From Rhodospirillaceae bacterium (lineage in GTDB: Bacteria; Pseudomonadota; Alphaproteobacteria; UBA6615): a stretch of 35,602 nucleotides of DNA. The position numbers and the translations under genes were made by a program. This document shows, in pieces, positions 27,601 through 35,602 of the stretch. The notes beneath the pieces are model-generated. The model did no database searches and had not been told where the DNA came from. It saw only the letters and a list, made by a program, of their open reading frames with translations. The number at the start of each line of letters is the position of its first letter. The first letter of the stretch is position 1. Location: assembly GCA_018702955.1 (NCBI GenBank), contig JABJEK010000077.1, positions 1-35,602 on the forward strand, in the 5' to 3' direction.

Positions 27601-28357
27601 CCAGAAGGCAATCGTCGGTGGTCACAAGGTCTATATCCGGACCGGCGAGTATGACGACGGGTCGATCGGCGAAGTCTTCCTCGACATGCACAAGGAGGGC
27701 GCCGCCTTCCGCTCGTTGATGAACAACTTCGCCATCGCGGTCTCGATCGGCCTGCAATATGGCGTGCCGCTCGAGGAGTTCGTTGACGCCTACACCTTCA
27801 CCCGGTTCGAGCCTTCGGGCCCGGTCGAAGGCAACGAGACCATCAAGATGGCGAGCTCCATCCTGGACTACATCTTCCGCGAGCTCGCAATCAGCTATCT
27901 GGGCCGCAACGACCTGGCCCATGTCGAGATCGACGATCTCGAGCCCGATACGATGGGCCGCGGAGAATCCGACGACAGCCTGCCGCCACGCAGCAGGGCG
28001 ACGAAATCCGTCGTCAGCACCGGCTATGTCCGCAAGAGCACCCTGTCGGTGATCGAGGGCGGCTTGCGCGAAATGGAGCCGGTGGAACACGCACCGGAAG
28101 CCACCGCCGAGGCGACCGGCACCGACGGCATGCCGACGGGCGAAATCGAGCCGTCCGTAAGCCCGATGGGAACCCCCAAGGGTCAGCAACTCGATCTCGA
28201 ATACGTGGTCCAGGAAGAGCGTTCGATGCGCATTCGCCAGGCCCGGCTCCAGGGCTATGAAGGCGATGCGTGCACCGAATGCGGCAACTTCACGCTAGTG
28301 AGGAACGGAACATGTCTCAAATGCGACACCTGCGGGGGTACCAGCGGGTGTAGCTGA
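24662..28357 (+). CDS. nrdJ: Vitamin B12-dependent (class II) ribonucleoside-diphosphate reductase
   Basis: This 1231-residue enzyme reduces ribonucleotides to deoxyribonucleotides using adenosylcobalamin as radical source. It needs no oxygen and no NrdB subunit. Recognisable parts are [12 protein letters not shown] near residue 197, the [21 protein letters not shown] active-site region, [19 protein letters not shown], a [14 protein letters not shown] segment, and a C-terminal zinc-ribbon-like end with [13 protein letters not shown] and CDTCGG holding the redox cysteines. Length is typical for the long alphaproteobacterial type. ATG 24662 follows a GGGGGG run; a TTG at 24650 is rejected. A strong terminator follows, so the gene is monocistronic. 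NrdR-like boxes upstream suggest control by nucleotide levels. Confidence 0.96.
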   Translation: MRIQRRFTNEGESPYTAIEFRTTSSEIRNPDGSIVFAADDIDVPAAWTQVACDILAQKYFRKAGVPARLKPVKEDDVPEFLWRRTADETKLKRLGKDKRHGGETDARQVFDRLAGTWAYWGWKGGYFDSADDASAYYDEMRYMLAAQIAAPNSPQWFNTGLHWAYGIDGPGQGHHYVDYQSGHLTKSKSSYEHPQPHACFIQSVSDDLVNDGGIMDLWVREARLFKYGSGTGSNFSHIRGESEALSGGGKSSGLMSFLKIGDRAAGAIKSGGTTRRAAKMVVVDVDHPDIESYIDWKVTEEQKVAALVTGSITCQQHLTAIMAACHDTDAPEGDERFEPAENPALKKAIRESRKAMVPDNYAQRVIQFARQGFSEIDFPTYDTDWDSEAYLTVSGQNSNNSVRVTDDFLKAVEDGGSWDLKRRTDGEVAKTVDAGELWDKISHAAWSCADPGIQYDTTINDWHTCPESGRINASNPCSEYMFLDDTACNLASLNLMTFREHDGNFDVDGFEHAVRLWTVTLEISVLMAQFPSKEIARLSYEFRTLGLGFANIGGLLMASGLPYDSDEGRALCASISALMTGVCYATSAEMAEELGAFPGHAKNAPNMLRVIRNHRRAAHGTATGYEGLSTNPVPLDHANCPDAPIAEAAMRAWDLALELGEAHGYRNAQTTVIAPTGTIGLVMDCDTTGIEPDFALVKFKKLAGGGYFKIINRMVPEALQNLGYTPKQIDEMSGYAVGYGSLADAPGVNHATLAEKGFGDDQIAAIEEGLGTAFDIRFAFNKWTLGEAFCTETLGLEVAQLDDMSFDMLSALGFTDEQIETANNHACGTMTLEGAPHMKDEHLAIFDCANPCGKIGKRFLSVDSHIHMMAAAQPFITGAISKTINMPNKANISDCADAYMLSWRLGLKANALYRDGSKLSQPLQSQLLSDDTDEAADTLDELLDAPNGRRAEIIAERIVERVVEREVDRHKLPHRRKGYTQKAIVGGHKVYIRTGEYDDGSIGEVFLDMHKEGAAFRSLMNNFAIAVSIGLQYGVPLEEFVDAYTFTRFEPSGPVEGNETIKMASSILDYIFRELAISYLGRNDLAHVEIDDLEPDTMGRGESDDSLPPRSRATKSVVSTGYVRKSTLSVIEGGLREMEPVEHAPEATAEATGTDGMPTGEIEPSVSPMGTPKGQQLDLEYVVQEERSMRIRQARLQGYEGDACTECGNFTLVRNGTCLKCDTCGGTSGCS

Positions 28358-28444
28358 GGAATTCGGGCCGGGTCGGACCCCAATGGCCTGAATAGTCGGC
28401 CCCGCGCAGTCCGCTTGGCGCCGGGTCACTCTCCTCCCTGACCT

Positions 28445-28481
28445 CCGGGGTGTGCAAAGGTAGGCGCACCCCGGTTTTTTT
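28445..28481 (+). terminator. Intrinsic terminator after nrdJ
   Basis: An 11-bp stem (28445-28455 with 28464-28474, one G-T wobble) is followed directly by seven T residues. It lies 88 bases after the nrdJ stop and is a textbook rho-independent terminator. Confidence 0.92.
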
Positions 28482-28504
28482 GACTGATTTCAACCGATTG
28501 CCCG

Positions 28505-28601
28505 TGTAGGGGCGGGTTTCAAACCCGCCCGCACTCATTTTCCTGCACGGGTATTGGGGGGGGCCTTGTGGCACCAGGCGGGTTTGAAACCCGCCCCTAC
28601 A
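28505..28601. repeat. REP-like inverted repeat pair between nrdJ and ridA
   Basis: Two 25-base arms (28505-28529 and 28577-28601) are perfect inverted copies. Each arm contains its own palindrome, GGCGGGTTT-N-AAACCCGCC, flanked by TGTAGG or its complement. The 47-base spacer holds a run of eight G. Such short palindromes repeated in non-coding gaps are typical of REP/BIME elements. It lies 24 bases after the nrdJ terminator. The rest of the 28358-28687 gap has no gene; the ridA ribosome binding site is near 28674. Confidence 0.8.
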
Positions 28602-28687
28602 ACGAATTATTCGGTCTTTATGGGCCCTTACAGGGAGACTCCGGACCGGCTATTCTCTTCCGATATTTTGCACAGGAGTATTCCATT

Positions 28688-29155
28688 ATGGCCGGAACCA
28701 TCGACGCACGCCTCGCCGAACTCGGCATCGAATTGCCGCCCGCCAACGCGCCCGCGGGGAACTACGTCCCCTACGTACAGACGGGAAACCTGCTGTTCGT
28801 CTCGGGCCAGATCCCCATTGTCGACGGCAAGCCCGGCTTCATCGGCCGGCTCGGCGCCGAATTCGACGTCGATGAGGGTGCTGCGGCAGCCCGTGTCTGC
28901 GCGTTGTCGCTCATCGCCCAGGCCAAGGACGCGTTGGGTGGTGATCTCGACCGGATCAGCCGGGTGGTGAAGCTCACGGGCTTCGTCGCCGCGACCCATG
29001 ATTTCCCCGACCATCCGAAGGTCGTCAACGGCGCGTCGGACCTGTTCGCCGAGGTCTTCGGCGATGCCGGGCGGCATGCCCGTGCGGCTGTGGGCATGGC
29101 GTCCCTTCCCCTCGGCGTCGCAGTCGAGGTCGAAGCGATCTTCGAGATCAGCTGA
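28688..29155 (+). CDS. RidA/YjgF-family protein
   Basis: This 155-residue protein belongs to the RidA superfamily, whose best known members hydrolyse reactive enamine/imine intermediates made by PLP enzymes. The fold is marked by NLLFVSGQIPIVDGKPGFIGRLG, VKLTGFVAATHDFPDHPKVVNGASD and HARAAVGMASLPLGVAVEVEAIFEI. It is longer than classic RidA (about 128 residues) and belongs to the branch with an ARLAELGIELP N-terminus, for which deaminase activity is less certain. ATG 28688 is preceded by AGGAG; the open frame upstream runs through the repeat and is not coding. A CDF gene follows after 21 bases. Confidence 0.88.
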   Translation: MAGTIDARLAELGIELPPANAPAGNYVPYVQTGNLLFVSGQIPIVDGKPGFIGRLGAEFDVDEGAAAARVCALSLIAQAKDALGGDLDRISRVVKLTGFVAATHDFPDHPKVVNGASDLFAEVFGDAGRHARAAVGMASLPLGVAVEVEAIFEIS

Positions 29156-29176
29156 CGCCGCAGGATCGCCCAACCC

Positions 29177-30118
29177 ATGGGTCTCCATCCCGGTCACGCG
29201 CACGGCCATTCTCACGGGCCACGCCCTCCCGACACGCCACATGGCGATCGACGGCTGATCTTCGCCATTGCGGTCAATGTTCTCCTAACGGTCGCCCAGA
29301 TTGTCGGCGGGGTGTTCTCGGGCAGCCTCGCGCTGGTGGCCGACGCCATTCACAATCTGTCCGACGCGGCCGCCCTCGCAATCGCACTGATCGCGCGGCG
29401 GATCGCCCGACACCCGGCCGACAGCAATCACACCTATGGGCATGGCCGCGCGGAGATGATCGGCGCGGTGTTCAACCTCTCCTGGTTGATCTTCATCGGC
29501 CTGTTCCTGGTGTTCGAAGCCGTCGAGCGCTTCTTCAACCCGCAACCGATCGAGGGTTGGACCGTAGTGGTCATCGCGGTCGTCGCCCTGATCATCGACA
29601 CCGTGACGGCCATGCTGACCTACCGCATGGCGAAGACCTCGATGAACATCCGCGCGGCCTTCATCCACAACCTCTCCGACGCCCTGGCATCCGTCGGGGT
29701 CATCGTCGGCGGCACCCTGATCATTCTCTATGAATGGCTGTTCGTGGATGCGCTCGTCACCATCGTGATCGCCGTCTATATCCTCGGCCATGCGGTCATC
29801 GAGATTCCCAAGGCCATTCACATCCTGATGCAGGGCGTCCCCGAAGGGCTCGATATTGCGGACGTCACCACGGCCATGCAGGAGGTGGCGGGCGTGCACG
29901 ACATCCACCATGTTCATATCTGGCACATCGACGAGCACCGCCGCTCTCTCGAAGCCCATGTGATGATCAACCCGGTGGATATGAACCGGATGGAGGAGAT
30001 CAAGGCAGCGCTTAAAAGCCAACTGGCGGAGCGTTTCGCGATCGGCCACTCGACGCTCGAATTCGAGATTCCGGACCGCGACGGCTCTTCCCTTGGTCCC
30101 GACGCCTCGGGGCACTAG
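29177..30118 (+). CDS. Cation diffusion facilitator (CDF) metal efflux protein
   Basis: This 313-residue inner-membrane antiporter is expected to export zinc or a similar divalent metal in exchange for protons. A His-rich N-terminus (HPGHAHGHSHG) precedes six hydrophobic helices. The transport-site residues are His59 and Asp63 in DAIHNLSDA and His164 and Asp168 in FIHNLSDA, a HD-HD set that favours zinc, as in CzcD and ZitB. A cytoplasmic C-terminal domain (about residues 210-300, with HHVHIWHIDEHRRSLEAHV) follows. The downstream FemAB-like gene begins 9 bases after its stop, so they are cotranscribed, though a functional link is not evident. Confidence 0.92.
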   Translation: MGLHPGHAHGHSHGPRPPDTPHGDRRLIFAIAVNVLLTVAQIVGGVFSGSLALVADAIHNLSDAAALAIALIARRIARHPADSNHTYGHGRAEMIGAVFNLSWLIFIGLFLVFEAVERFFNPQPIEGWTVVVIAVVALIIDTVTAMLTYRMAKTSMNIRAAFIHNLSDALASVGVIVGGTLIILYEWLFVDALVTIVIAVYILGHAVIEIPKAIHILMQGVPEGLDIADVTTAMQEVAGVHDIHHVHIWHIDEHRRSLEAHVMINPVDMNRMEEIKAALKSQLAERFAIGHSTLEFEIPDRDGSSLGPDASGH

Positions 30119-30127
30119 ACTGTCGCC

Positions 30128-31288
30128 ATGCCCGACGGAGACACAGCACTTTCCGCCCGCGTCGTCGAGAATATCGCGAACATTCCGCCCGACGCCTGGG
30201 AGCGGCTCGCCGGACGCGACAACCCCTTTGTCAGCTACCCGTTCCTGTTGGCACTGGAGGAGACCGGCTGCGCATCGAACGAGGCCGGGTGGCTGCCCCA
30301 TCATGTGGTGGTGGAAGAGACCAACGGCGAGATCATCGCCGCCGCCCCTGTCTATCTGAAGAGCCATTCCCAGGGTGAGTATGTTTTCGATCATGGCTGG
30401 GCCCATGCGTGGGAGCGCGCGGGCGGACGCTATTACCCGAAAATGCAGGTCGCGGCCCCCTTCTCACCCGTCGGCGGCCCCCGGTTGCTGGTCGGCGATG
30501 CGCCGGATGCAGACGATGCCCGCCTGACGCTGCTACGCGCGCTAGAGACGGTCTGCCAGAAGCTCGAACTGTCGTCGGTGCATGTGACCTTCACGACCGA
30601 GCATGACTATGACGTGATGGGTCTCGCGGGCTGGATCCAGCGGATCGGTCGCCAGTTTCACTGGCACAACCGTGACTACGAAACCTTCGACGATTTCCTC
30701 GGCGCGCTGACCAGCCGCAAGCGCAAGATGATCCGCAAGGAACGGCGCCAGGTCGCCGACCAGGGCATCAACGTCCAGGCGCTTTCCGGCGACGACATCA
30801 AGCCCGCGCACTGGGATGCCTTCTACCAATTCTACGTCGACACCTATGACCGCAAATGGGGCTACCCGTATCTGACCCGCGAATTCTTCGAGGCGATGCA
30901 GGACCGGATGGGCAACCAGGTCGTGCTGGTCATGGCGGATATGGATGGCCTGCCGGTGGCCGGCGCGCTCAATCTGCGTGGCGCCACGGCGCTGTATGGC
31001 CGCAACTGGGGATGCCTCGGCGACTTCCGCTTCCTGCATTTCGAGGCCTGCTATTACAAGGCCATCGAGTTCGCGATCGACAACGGCCTCAAGACCGTCG
31101 AGGCGGGAACCCAGGGCCCGCACAAGATCCAGCGCGGCTACGAACCGGTAGCGACCTACTCTGGTCATTACATTCCCAATGAGAGTTTCCGCGAAGCCGT
31201 CGAGCGCTTCTGCCAGGAAGAAGAACGCGAAGTCGGCTGGGAGATCGAGAACTACGCCGAGCACCTGCCGTACCGGCAGGAGGACTAA
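30128..31288 (+). CDS. FemAB-like / DUF482 family acyltransferase
   Basis: This 386-residue protein belongs to the peptidoglycan-recognition/FemAB-like family (DUF482), a double GNAT fold. Family marks are the N-terminal PPDAWERLAG...NPFVSYPFLLALEETGC stretch, the VYLKSHSQGEYVFDHGWAHAWERAGGRYYPKMQVAAPFSPV-type region (about residues 77-117), RKRKMIRKERRQV near 196-208 and the GLKTVEAGTQGPHKIQRGYEP segment near 318-338. The true acyl donor and acceptor are not established for the family; a role in cell-envelope modification is an inference. Its 3' end faces cupin gene 31305-31829 with a 16-base gap. Confidence 0.85.
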   Translation: MPDGDTALSARVVENIANIPPDAWERLAGRDNPFVSYPFLLALEETGCASNEAGWLPHHVVVEETNGEIIAAAPVYLKSHSQGEYVFDHGWAHAWERAGGRYYPKMQVAAPFSPVGGPRLLVGDAPDADDARLTLLRALETVCQKLELSSVHVTFTTEHDYDVMGLAGWIQRIGRQFHWHNRDYETFDDFLGALTSRKRKMIRKERRQVADQGINVQALSGDDIKPAHWDAFYQFYVDTYDRKWGYPYLTREFFEAMQDRMGNQVVLVMADMDGLPVAGALNLRGATALYGRNWGCLGDFRFLHFEACYYKAIEFAIDNGLKTVEAGTQGPHKIQRGYEPVATYSGHYIPNESFREAVERFCQEEEREVGWEIENYAEHLPYRQED

Positions 31289-31304
31289 TCCGCCCGCGAT
31301 CCGG

Positions 31305-31829
31305 TCAGACTTCCTGGATATTTCCGTCCTCGTCGAGGACGAAGCCAGCATCCTGTGCGCGCTGAATTACGGTGTCATGCCAATCGACACGGCTCGGCTT
31401 CGTCCCGCCGAGGATCGTGAGATGCCAGGCATCGCTGTCGCCGGCGTTGCGGATCGCCCGCATCTCGCCGATCGGGACCGAAATCACGTCGAAGGGCTCG
31501 AGGAATATTTCATGCTCTCCAGCCTCGCCCCAGGTGACACTCCAGCGGCCGGTCATGGCGATGAACACCTCGACATGGTCATGAGAATGCAACGACGGGC
31601 CCTTGCCCGGGGCCGCTTTCATATATGTGAGATTGAAGTCCTCGGCATACTCGATGGCCGGCTTGGCATCGGGATTCTCGGACACACCTGCGCCAATGAC
31701 GTTGTAGTTGAGACGTTCATGGCCCGGCAGCATTGAATCCAGAAAGAACCGCGGGTCGGTCTTCAGCTCTTCAAAGCGGGCGATTCGCTCGCGCTCCATA
31801 CGCTCTACATCCCATCCAGAATTTGCCAT
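31305..31829 (-). CDS. Cupin-domain protein (downstream member of a tandem pair)
   Basis: This 174-residue single-domain cupin has motif 1 intact, with His81, His83 and Glu87 in LHSHDHVEVFIAMTG. In motif 2 the usual histidine is Arg124 (VPIGEMRAIRN), so the metal site would have three, not four, protein ligands. Three ATG codons are in a row (31835, 31832, 31829); the last is chosen because GGGAG lies 6 bases upstream of it. The protein is collinear without gaps with its neighbour. Substrate is not recognisable; such cupins can be dioxygenases, isomerases or binding proteins. The C-terminus is DEDGNIQEV-like, shared with the paralogue. Confidence 0.86.
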   Translation of the reverse strand: MANSGWDVERMERERIARFEELKTDPRFFLDSMLPGHERLNYNVIGAGVSENPDAKPAIEYAEDFNLTYMKAAPGKGPSLHSHDHVEVFIAMTGRWSVTWGEAGEHEIFLEPFDVISVPIGEMRAIRNAGDSDAWHLTILGGTKPSRVDWHDTVIQRAQDAGFVLDEDGNIQEV

Positions 31830-31898
31830 CATCATCTCCCTGTCCGATTACATCGCGAACTCGGCCCCCGCCTCCTTGTGAGACAAGCGGAGCAGTCT

Positions 31899-32432
31899 CT
31901 ACGCGGCCGGATCGACGATCAAATTTCCGTCTGCATCCAGATGCATTCCCGTCTTCGCGGCTTGATCGAGCACCGAACGGGCCCAGCTCACCTTGCCATT
32001 GTCATCCCCGCCGACGACGGCAACCATATGGGCGTATTCATCCCCGTCGTTTCGGAAGCCACGCATGACCCCCGGTGGCACCGAAAAGCAGTCGAGTGGG
32101 CCGACCTGGATCTCGTTCTCACCTTCATCGCCCCAATAGATCGTCCATTTGCCCGAGAACGGTATAAAGACCTCGACCGTGACGTGATCGTGCAGCGCGG
32201 CACCGCAGCCGGGTTCCGAACCAACATATGCAATGTTGAATCCGTGCTCCCCGGTTATCACCGGGTTCGTCGCAGGGTCCTCGGAAACGCCCGGGCCGAT
32301 CACGCTGAACAGATCCCGTGCATGCGCAGGCAAGCGCGTATCGACGAACATCATCGGGTTTGGTTGCATTCCGGAGAAACGCGCCACGCGTTCTCGTTCC
32401 ATCTTGTCTTTCGAGAGGTCCATTCGCGCCAT
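31899..32432 (-). CDS. Cupin-domain protein (upstream member of a tandem pair)
   Basis: This 177-residue protein matches the neighbouring cupin over its whole length: MERERVARF N-terminus, motif 1 His81, His83 and Glu87 in LHDHVTVEVFIPFSG, motif 2 with Arg124 in VPPGVMRGFRN, and an ending of DADGNLIVD. Key residues fall at identical numbers in both proteins, so they arose by tandem duplication. ATG 32432 has a perfect AGGAG 7 bases upstream. The genes are 69 bases apart on one strand and likely form an operon. No enzyme or regulator next to them reveals the substrate; the orphan TRAP binding protein diverges from this promoter region. Confidence 0.86.
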   Translation of the reverse strand: MARMDLSKDKMERERVARFSGMQPNPMMFVDTRLPAHARDLFSVIGPGVSEDPATNPVITGEHGFNIAYVGSEPGCGAALHDHVTVEVFIPFSGKWTIYWGDEGENEIQVGPLDCFSVPPGVMRGFRNDGDEYAHMVAVVGGDDNGKVSWARSVLDQAAKTGMHLDADGNLIVDPAA

Positions 32433-32835
32433 TGTCAGCTCCTGTGCTGGTTCGATATTCCCCCGGCGATCCGAACACACCAGTACTGACCGAAGGCGAC
32501 GCAAATATTCTGCGCCAGTCGCGCGCCAGAGTCAGGCCGCAATCGCCACCAATCGGCCAAGTCTATTTATTCACATAGTTTCAACGATGTAGGGATCATA
32601 TGGTCGTTAAAAGAACCGGCACCGACAGCCGTCGGCGCCTCCACAAGGACACGATTACCGCACCAATGGTTGCGTCACCGTCAAACCGCTGCCTAAGGTT
32701 GAGCGTGTTTGTTGAATGAGTGTTTTGTTACCAAAACGCCTCGCGTTGTTCTGTTGTCCATAAAAGAACCGCGCAATTTCACCCGCAAGGCGACACAGAC
32801 GCGGTTCCAGCTTCAAAAAAGCAACGGAGGGGAAC
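32433..32835. promoter_or_regulatory. 403-base divergent control region between cupin pair and TRAP binding protein
   Basis: No gene is seen here. It is A/T-richer than the flanks. It holds an inverted repeat GTTTTG-TTAC-CAAAAC (32722-32737), a candidate operator about 100 bases before the binding-protein start, and two direct copies of TAAAAGAACCG (32610-32620 and 32761-32771). I could not fix a promoter. The long leader and the strong ribosome binding site at its end fit a highly expressed, regulated binding protein. Confidence 0.5.
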
Positions 32836-33906
32836 ATGACTCATAATATTATTTGGAAAGTAGGTTCCGTACTTGCACTAGGTCTTTTTGCGGCGACACC
32901 AGCCGTGGCGGATAGTTTCACTTTCCGTATCGCGGCCGGGCATCCGGCCGCACCGCTGTCGACGGTTAATCAGCTTCAAAAGACTTTCGTCCCGAATATC
33001 ACCAAGCGCGTGGCAGCCGAGACCGAGCACAAGGTCCGCTTCATCGAGGGGTATGGCGGCACGATCGCGAACCTGTTCGAGGTTCTGGAATCGACCCAAA
33101 AGGGCTTGGTTGATTTTGGCTCCATCCCGTCAGCGTTCGAGCCGACGAAGCTGTTCGTCCACAACATCAACTACTTTATTCCGTTCCTTTCCGGCGATCC
33201 GAAGATCATGGGTCCGACGACACGTCAGATTCAAAAGGAATTCGATTACTTCTACACGGTGTTCAACAAGTACAACCAAACCTATCTGGGTGGCGGCGCG
33301 TTCGACGATTACGGCCTGGGCACCAAGTTTCCGTGGACCAAGATGGAAGAGCTCAAGGGCGTGAAAATCGGCGCGGCCGGTCCGAACCTGCCATGGCTCG
33401 ACTTCGCCGGTGCGGCGAAGGTTCAGACCAACCTGAACGAGGCCTACAACGCGCTGCAATCAGGTGTTTATAGCGGCATCGTCATCTTCCCGGCCCCGTA
33501 TTTCGGCTTTAAGTTCGGAGAAGTCGCGAAGTACTACACCGAGATGGGCTGGGGCTCGACGCTGATCTATCCCCTCTCTGTCAACAACGACACCTGGGCC
33601 AAGATTCCTGACTCCGTGAAGAAAATCATCATGGAAGAGGTCGATGTCTACGCCGACGCCGTCGAGGAAGAGTCCACAACAAAGTACGGTTCGGCGCTCA
33701 AGAGTTTGGCCGCCCAGGGCGTGACCGTACGCGATCTCGGTGACGCAGAGCGCGGCCGCATGGCCCGAGCGATCGAGCCGTGGGTCAACCAGAAGGCCCA
33801 GGAATATGAGGATTTGGGCTATCCCGGCAAGACCACCTTCAAACGCCTGATCGAACTGGCGAAGCAAAACGGCGCGAAGCCAGCCTACGAGTACACGATC
33901 AAATAG
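32836..33906 (+). CDS. Orphan TRAP transporter substrate-binding protein (DctP family)
   Basis: This 356-residue periplasmic protein has a signal peptide (about residues 1-25, ending AVA-D) and the two-lobe DctP fold, seen in FRIAAGHPAAPLSTV, GLVDFGSIPSAFEP, EELKGVKIGAAGPNLPWLDFAG and NEAYNALQSGVYSGIVIFP. At the position where most DctP proteins have an arginine that holds the substrate carboxylate (KGLK-x-R in the first gene of this window), it has Gly179 (KGVKIG). ATG 32836 follows GGAGGGG, a very strong site. A terminator follows at once and no permease genes adjoin, so it must use a DctQM encoded elsewhere. Its ligand is unknown. Confidence 0.9.
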   Translation: MTHNIIWKVGSVLALGLFAATPAVADSFTFRIAAGHPAAPLSTVNQLQKTFVPNITKRVAAETEHKVRFIEGYGGTIANLFEVLESTQKGLVDFGSIPSAFEPTKLFVHNINYFIPFLSGDPKIMGPTTRQIQKEFDYFYTVFNKYNQTYLGGGAFDDYGLGTKFPWTKMEELKGVKIGAAGPNLPWLDFAGAAKVQTNLNEAYNALQSGVYSGIVIFPAPYFGFKFGEVAKYYTEMGWGSTLIYPLSVNNDTWAKIPDSVKKIIMEEVDVYADAVEEESTTKYGSALKSLAAQGVTVRDLGDAERGRMARAIEPWVNQKAQEYEDLGYPGKTTFKRLIELAKQNGAKPAYEYTIK

Positions 33907-33932
33907 TGACCGGCACAATCCGGCAGAAATTG

Positions 33933-33966
33933 CGGGGCGGCCGATTGGCTGCCCCGTTCTTTTTTG
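33933..33966 (+). terminator. Intrinsic terminator after orphan binding protein
   Basis: A 10-bp stem (33933-33942 with 33947-33956, one wobble pair) with loop GATT is followed by TTCTTTTTT. It starts 26 bases after the stop codon. It supports the binding protein gene being monocistronic. Confidence 0.9.
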
Positions 33967-34011
33967 TGGTGACGAGAGAAGTCCTGGTCCGCAGGACAGG
34001 GAAGTACATAT

Positions 34012-34040
34012 GCAAAGGGCGGGTCCGAGCCCGCCCTTGC
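34012..34040. terminator. Hairpin downstream of clpA
   Basis: GGGCGGG (34017-34023) pairs with CCCGCCC (34030-34036), extended by GCAA/TTGC with one bulged A. It lies 26 bases beyond the clpA stop. On the minus strand only TTT follows, so its strength as a terminator is moderate. Confidence 0.55.
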
Positions 34041-34065
34041 GTTTATCCTGACTGCCTAAAGGCTT

Positions 34066-35602
34066 CTATTTCTCAACGAGCGCCGGTTTCTTGTCGCCAC
34101 CGGCGGCGTCATCACCGTCACCCTTGGTCGGGCTCTTGCGCTTACGTTTCGGCTTGCCGTCGCCACCAGATGGCTTTTCCTTCTCGAGGTCAAACGTCAG
34201 CGCACCGTCCTTCACGCCCACTTTAACAGTCCCGCCCTTGGTCAGCTTGCCGAACAACAGCTCCTCGGCCAGGGGCTGCTTGAGATGTTCCTGAATGATA
34301 CGGGCCAGCGGCCGCGCACCGAATTTCGGATCGTAGCCCTTCTTGGCCAGCCAATCGCGCGCGTCATCGTTAAGCACGATGGAGACGTTGCGGTCGTCGA
34401 GCTGGGCCTCCAGCTGGATGACGAATTTCTCGACCACCTTGCCCATGACGTCGGGCGACAGGTTGTTGAAGCCGATGACGGCGTCGAGACGGTTGCGGAA
34501 CTCGGGCGTGAACAACCGATTGATTGCTTCCTCGTCCTCGCCCTCGCGCGTTTCCGAACCGAAGCCCATGGCGGGCTTGGCCATGTCGGCGGCGCCCGCA
34601 TTGGTCGTCATGATCAGGATGACGTTGCGGAAATCGACATTCTTGCCGTTATGGTCGGTCAGCTTTCCGTAATCCATCACCTGCAACAGGATGTTGAACA
34701 GATCGGGATGGGCCTTCTCGATCTCGTCGAGCAGAAGCACCTGATGGGGGTGCTGGTCGACCGCATCGGTCAGAAGCCCGCCCTGATCGAAGCCGACATA
34801 GCCCGGTGGCGCACCGATCAGACGCGAAATCGAGTGGCGCTCCATATACTCCGACATATCAAACCGCGTGAGCTCGACACCAAGTGAAAGGGCGAGCTGG
34901 CGCGCGGCTTCGGTCTTGCCGACGCCGGTGGGGCCGGAGAACAGGTAGGCGCCGATGGGCTTCTCGGGTTCGCGCAGGCCCGCGCGGGCCAGCTTGATCG
35001 CGCTCGACAGCGCGGTGATCGCCTGGTCCTGGCCGAACACCATCGTCTTCAGGTCGCGTTCGAGATTCTCCAGCGCTGTCTTGTCGTCGCGGCTGACGGT
35101 TTTCGGCGGGATGCGCGCGATCTTGGCAACCACGGCCTCCACATCCTTCACGCCGACGGTCTTCTTGCGCTTCGACGGCGAGAGCAACGCCTGGGCAGCC
35201 CCGGTCTCGTCGATCACGTCGATGGCGCTATCGGGCAGCTTGCGATCGTTGATATAGCGCGCCGACAGCTCGACCGCAGTGCGGATCGCCTGCTCGGTGT
35301 AGCGGATATCGTGATGCTCTTCGTAGTAGGGCTTCAGGCCACGCAGGATCTTGACCGTGTCCTCGACCGACGGCTCGTAGACATCGATCTTCTGGAACCG
35401 GCGGACCAGTGCGCGGTCCTTCTCGAAATAGTTCCGGTATTCCTTGTAGGTGGTCGAGCCGATGCAGCGCAGCTTGCCGCCGGCAAGTGCCGGCTTCAGC
35501 AGGTTCGAGGCATCCATGGCGCCCCCTGATGTCGCACCGGCGCCGATAACGGTGTGTATTTCATCGATGAACAGGATAGCGCCTTCGTAGGCTTCAAGCT
35601 CG
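34066..35602 (-). CDS. clpA: ATP-dependent Clp protease ATP-binding subunit ClpA (5' partial)
   Basis: This is the C-terminal 511 codons of the AAA+ unfoldase that feeds ClpP. The frame is open to the window edge. At the edge the D1 Walker B segment ([14 protein letters not shown]) is visible, followed by [12 protein letters not shown]. The D2 domain has Walker [15 protein letters not shown], Walker [11 protein letters not shown], and the sensor region [15 protein letters not shown]. The likely ClpP-docking loop reads MGFG. A lysine-rich tail of about 38 residues ([13 protein letters not shown]) ends it. It is called ClpA and not ClpB because no long middle coiled-coil is present between D1 and D2. 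Aat in this window makes N-degron substrates for ClpS/ClpA. clpS is not in the window. Confidence 0.93.
   Translation of the reverse strand, partial: ELEAYEGAILFIDEIHTVIGAGATSGGAMDASNLLKPALAGGKLRCIGSTTYKEYRNYFEKDRALVRRFQKIDVYEPSVEDTVKILRGLKPYYEEHHDIRYTEQAIRTAVELSARYINDRKLPDSAIDVIDETGAAQALLSPSKRKKTVGVKDVEAVVAKIARIPPKTVSRDDKTALENLERDLKTMVFGQDQAITALSSAIKLARAGLREPEKPIGAYLFSGPTGVGKTEAARQLALSLGVELTRFDMSEYMERHSISRLIGAPPGYVGFDQGGLLTDAVDQHPHQVLLLDEIEKAHPDLFNILLQVMDYGKLTDHNGKNVDFRNVILIMTTNAGAADMAKPAMGFGSETREGEDEEAINRLFTPEFRNRLDAVIGFNNLSPDVMGKVVEKFVIQLEAQLDDRNVSIVLNDDARDWLAKKGYDPKFGARPLARIIQEHLKQPLAEELLFGKLTKGGTVKVGVKDGALTFDLEKEKPSGGDGKPKRKRKSPTKGDGDDAAGGDKKPALVEK

Noticed and set aside
28505..28601. 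CRISPR array or insertion-sequence ends
   Set aside because: There are only two arms in inverted orientation, no regular spacers, no transposase and no target-site duplication.
29285..30406. A 373-codon frame antisense to the CDF gene
   Set aside because: Fully covered by well supported genes on the other strand.

Overview
The window is a high-GC bacterial chromosome segment that is almost fully coding. I assign it to a free-living, probably marine Alphaproteobacterium, perhaps Rhodospirillales-like. The grounds are gene content and order: an rpoZ - rsh - pdxJ - acpS - lepB - rnc - era - recO - parC run, an aroQ - accB - accC - aat run, a DUF2155 / MCE / MCE / NDUFA12 (complex I 17.2-kDa-like) cluster, a B12-dependent class II ribonucleotide reductase, and several TRAP transporter parts. 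This placement is inference from synteny; no rRNA, tRNA, CRISPR array, prophage or insertion sequence was seen.

Layout. 1-4669 (+): a TRAP transporter operon made of the 3' part of a TakP-like binding protein, a DctQ-type permease with an extra N-terminal membrane region, and a DctM-type permease carrying about 330 extra soluble residues. A bidirectional terminator separates it from 4753-15604 (-), which is nearly all minus-strand core genes: bioY, parC, recO, era, rnc, lepB, acpS, pdxJ, rsh (ppGpp), rpoZ and folK. Many junctions there are start/stop overlaps, and an intrinsic terminator lies between rpoZ and rsh. 15763-17072 (+): an NYN-domain protein translationally coupled to a family-5 uracil-DNA glycosylase. 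17069-18713: hppD (-) and a divergent MarR regulator (+) around an 18-bp near-palindrome. 18723-19507 (-): a decayed ornithine/lysine-type decarboxylase. 19674-22595 (+): aroQ, accB, accC, aat. 22532-24307 (-): DUF2155 protein, two stand-alone MCE/MlaD proteins and NDUFA12. 24662-28357 (+): nrdJ, preceded by two NrdR-box-like sites 31 bp apart and followed by a strong terminator and a REP-like inverted repeat. 28688-31288 (+): RidA-family protein, CDF metal exporter, FemAB-like acyltransferase. 31305-32432 (-): two tandem paralogous cupins. 32836-33906 (+): an orphan TRAP binding protein with its own terminator. 34066-35602 (-): the 3' part of clpA.

How the genes work together. Most are housekeeping: fatty-acid precursor supply (accB/accC/acpS), with bioY importing the biotin that AccB needs; RNA processing and ribosome assembly (rnc/era); stringent response (rsh with rpoZ); DNA repair and topology (recO, UDG, parC); protein export and turnover (lepB, aat, clpA). 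Accessory functions are carboxylate uptake, tyrosine breakdown (hppD), metal efflux and the cupin pair. I found no clear new multi-gene system. The best leads are the DctM C-terminal domain, the orphan binding protein lacking the usual carboxylate-binding arginine, the cupin pair with a matching His-to-Arg change in motif 2, the decarboxylase pseudogene, the nrdJ control region and the REP-like palindromes.
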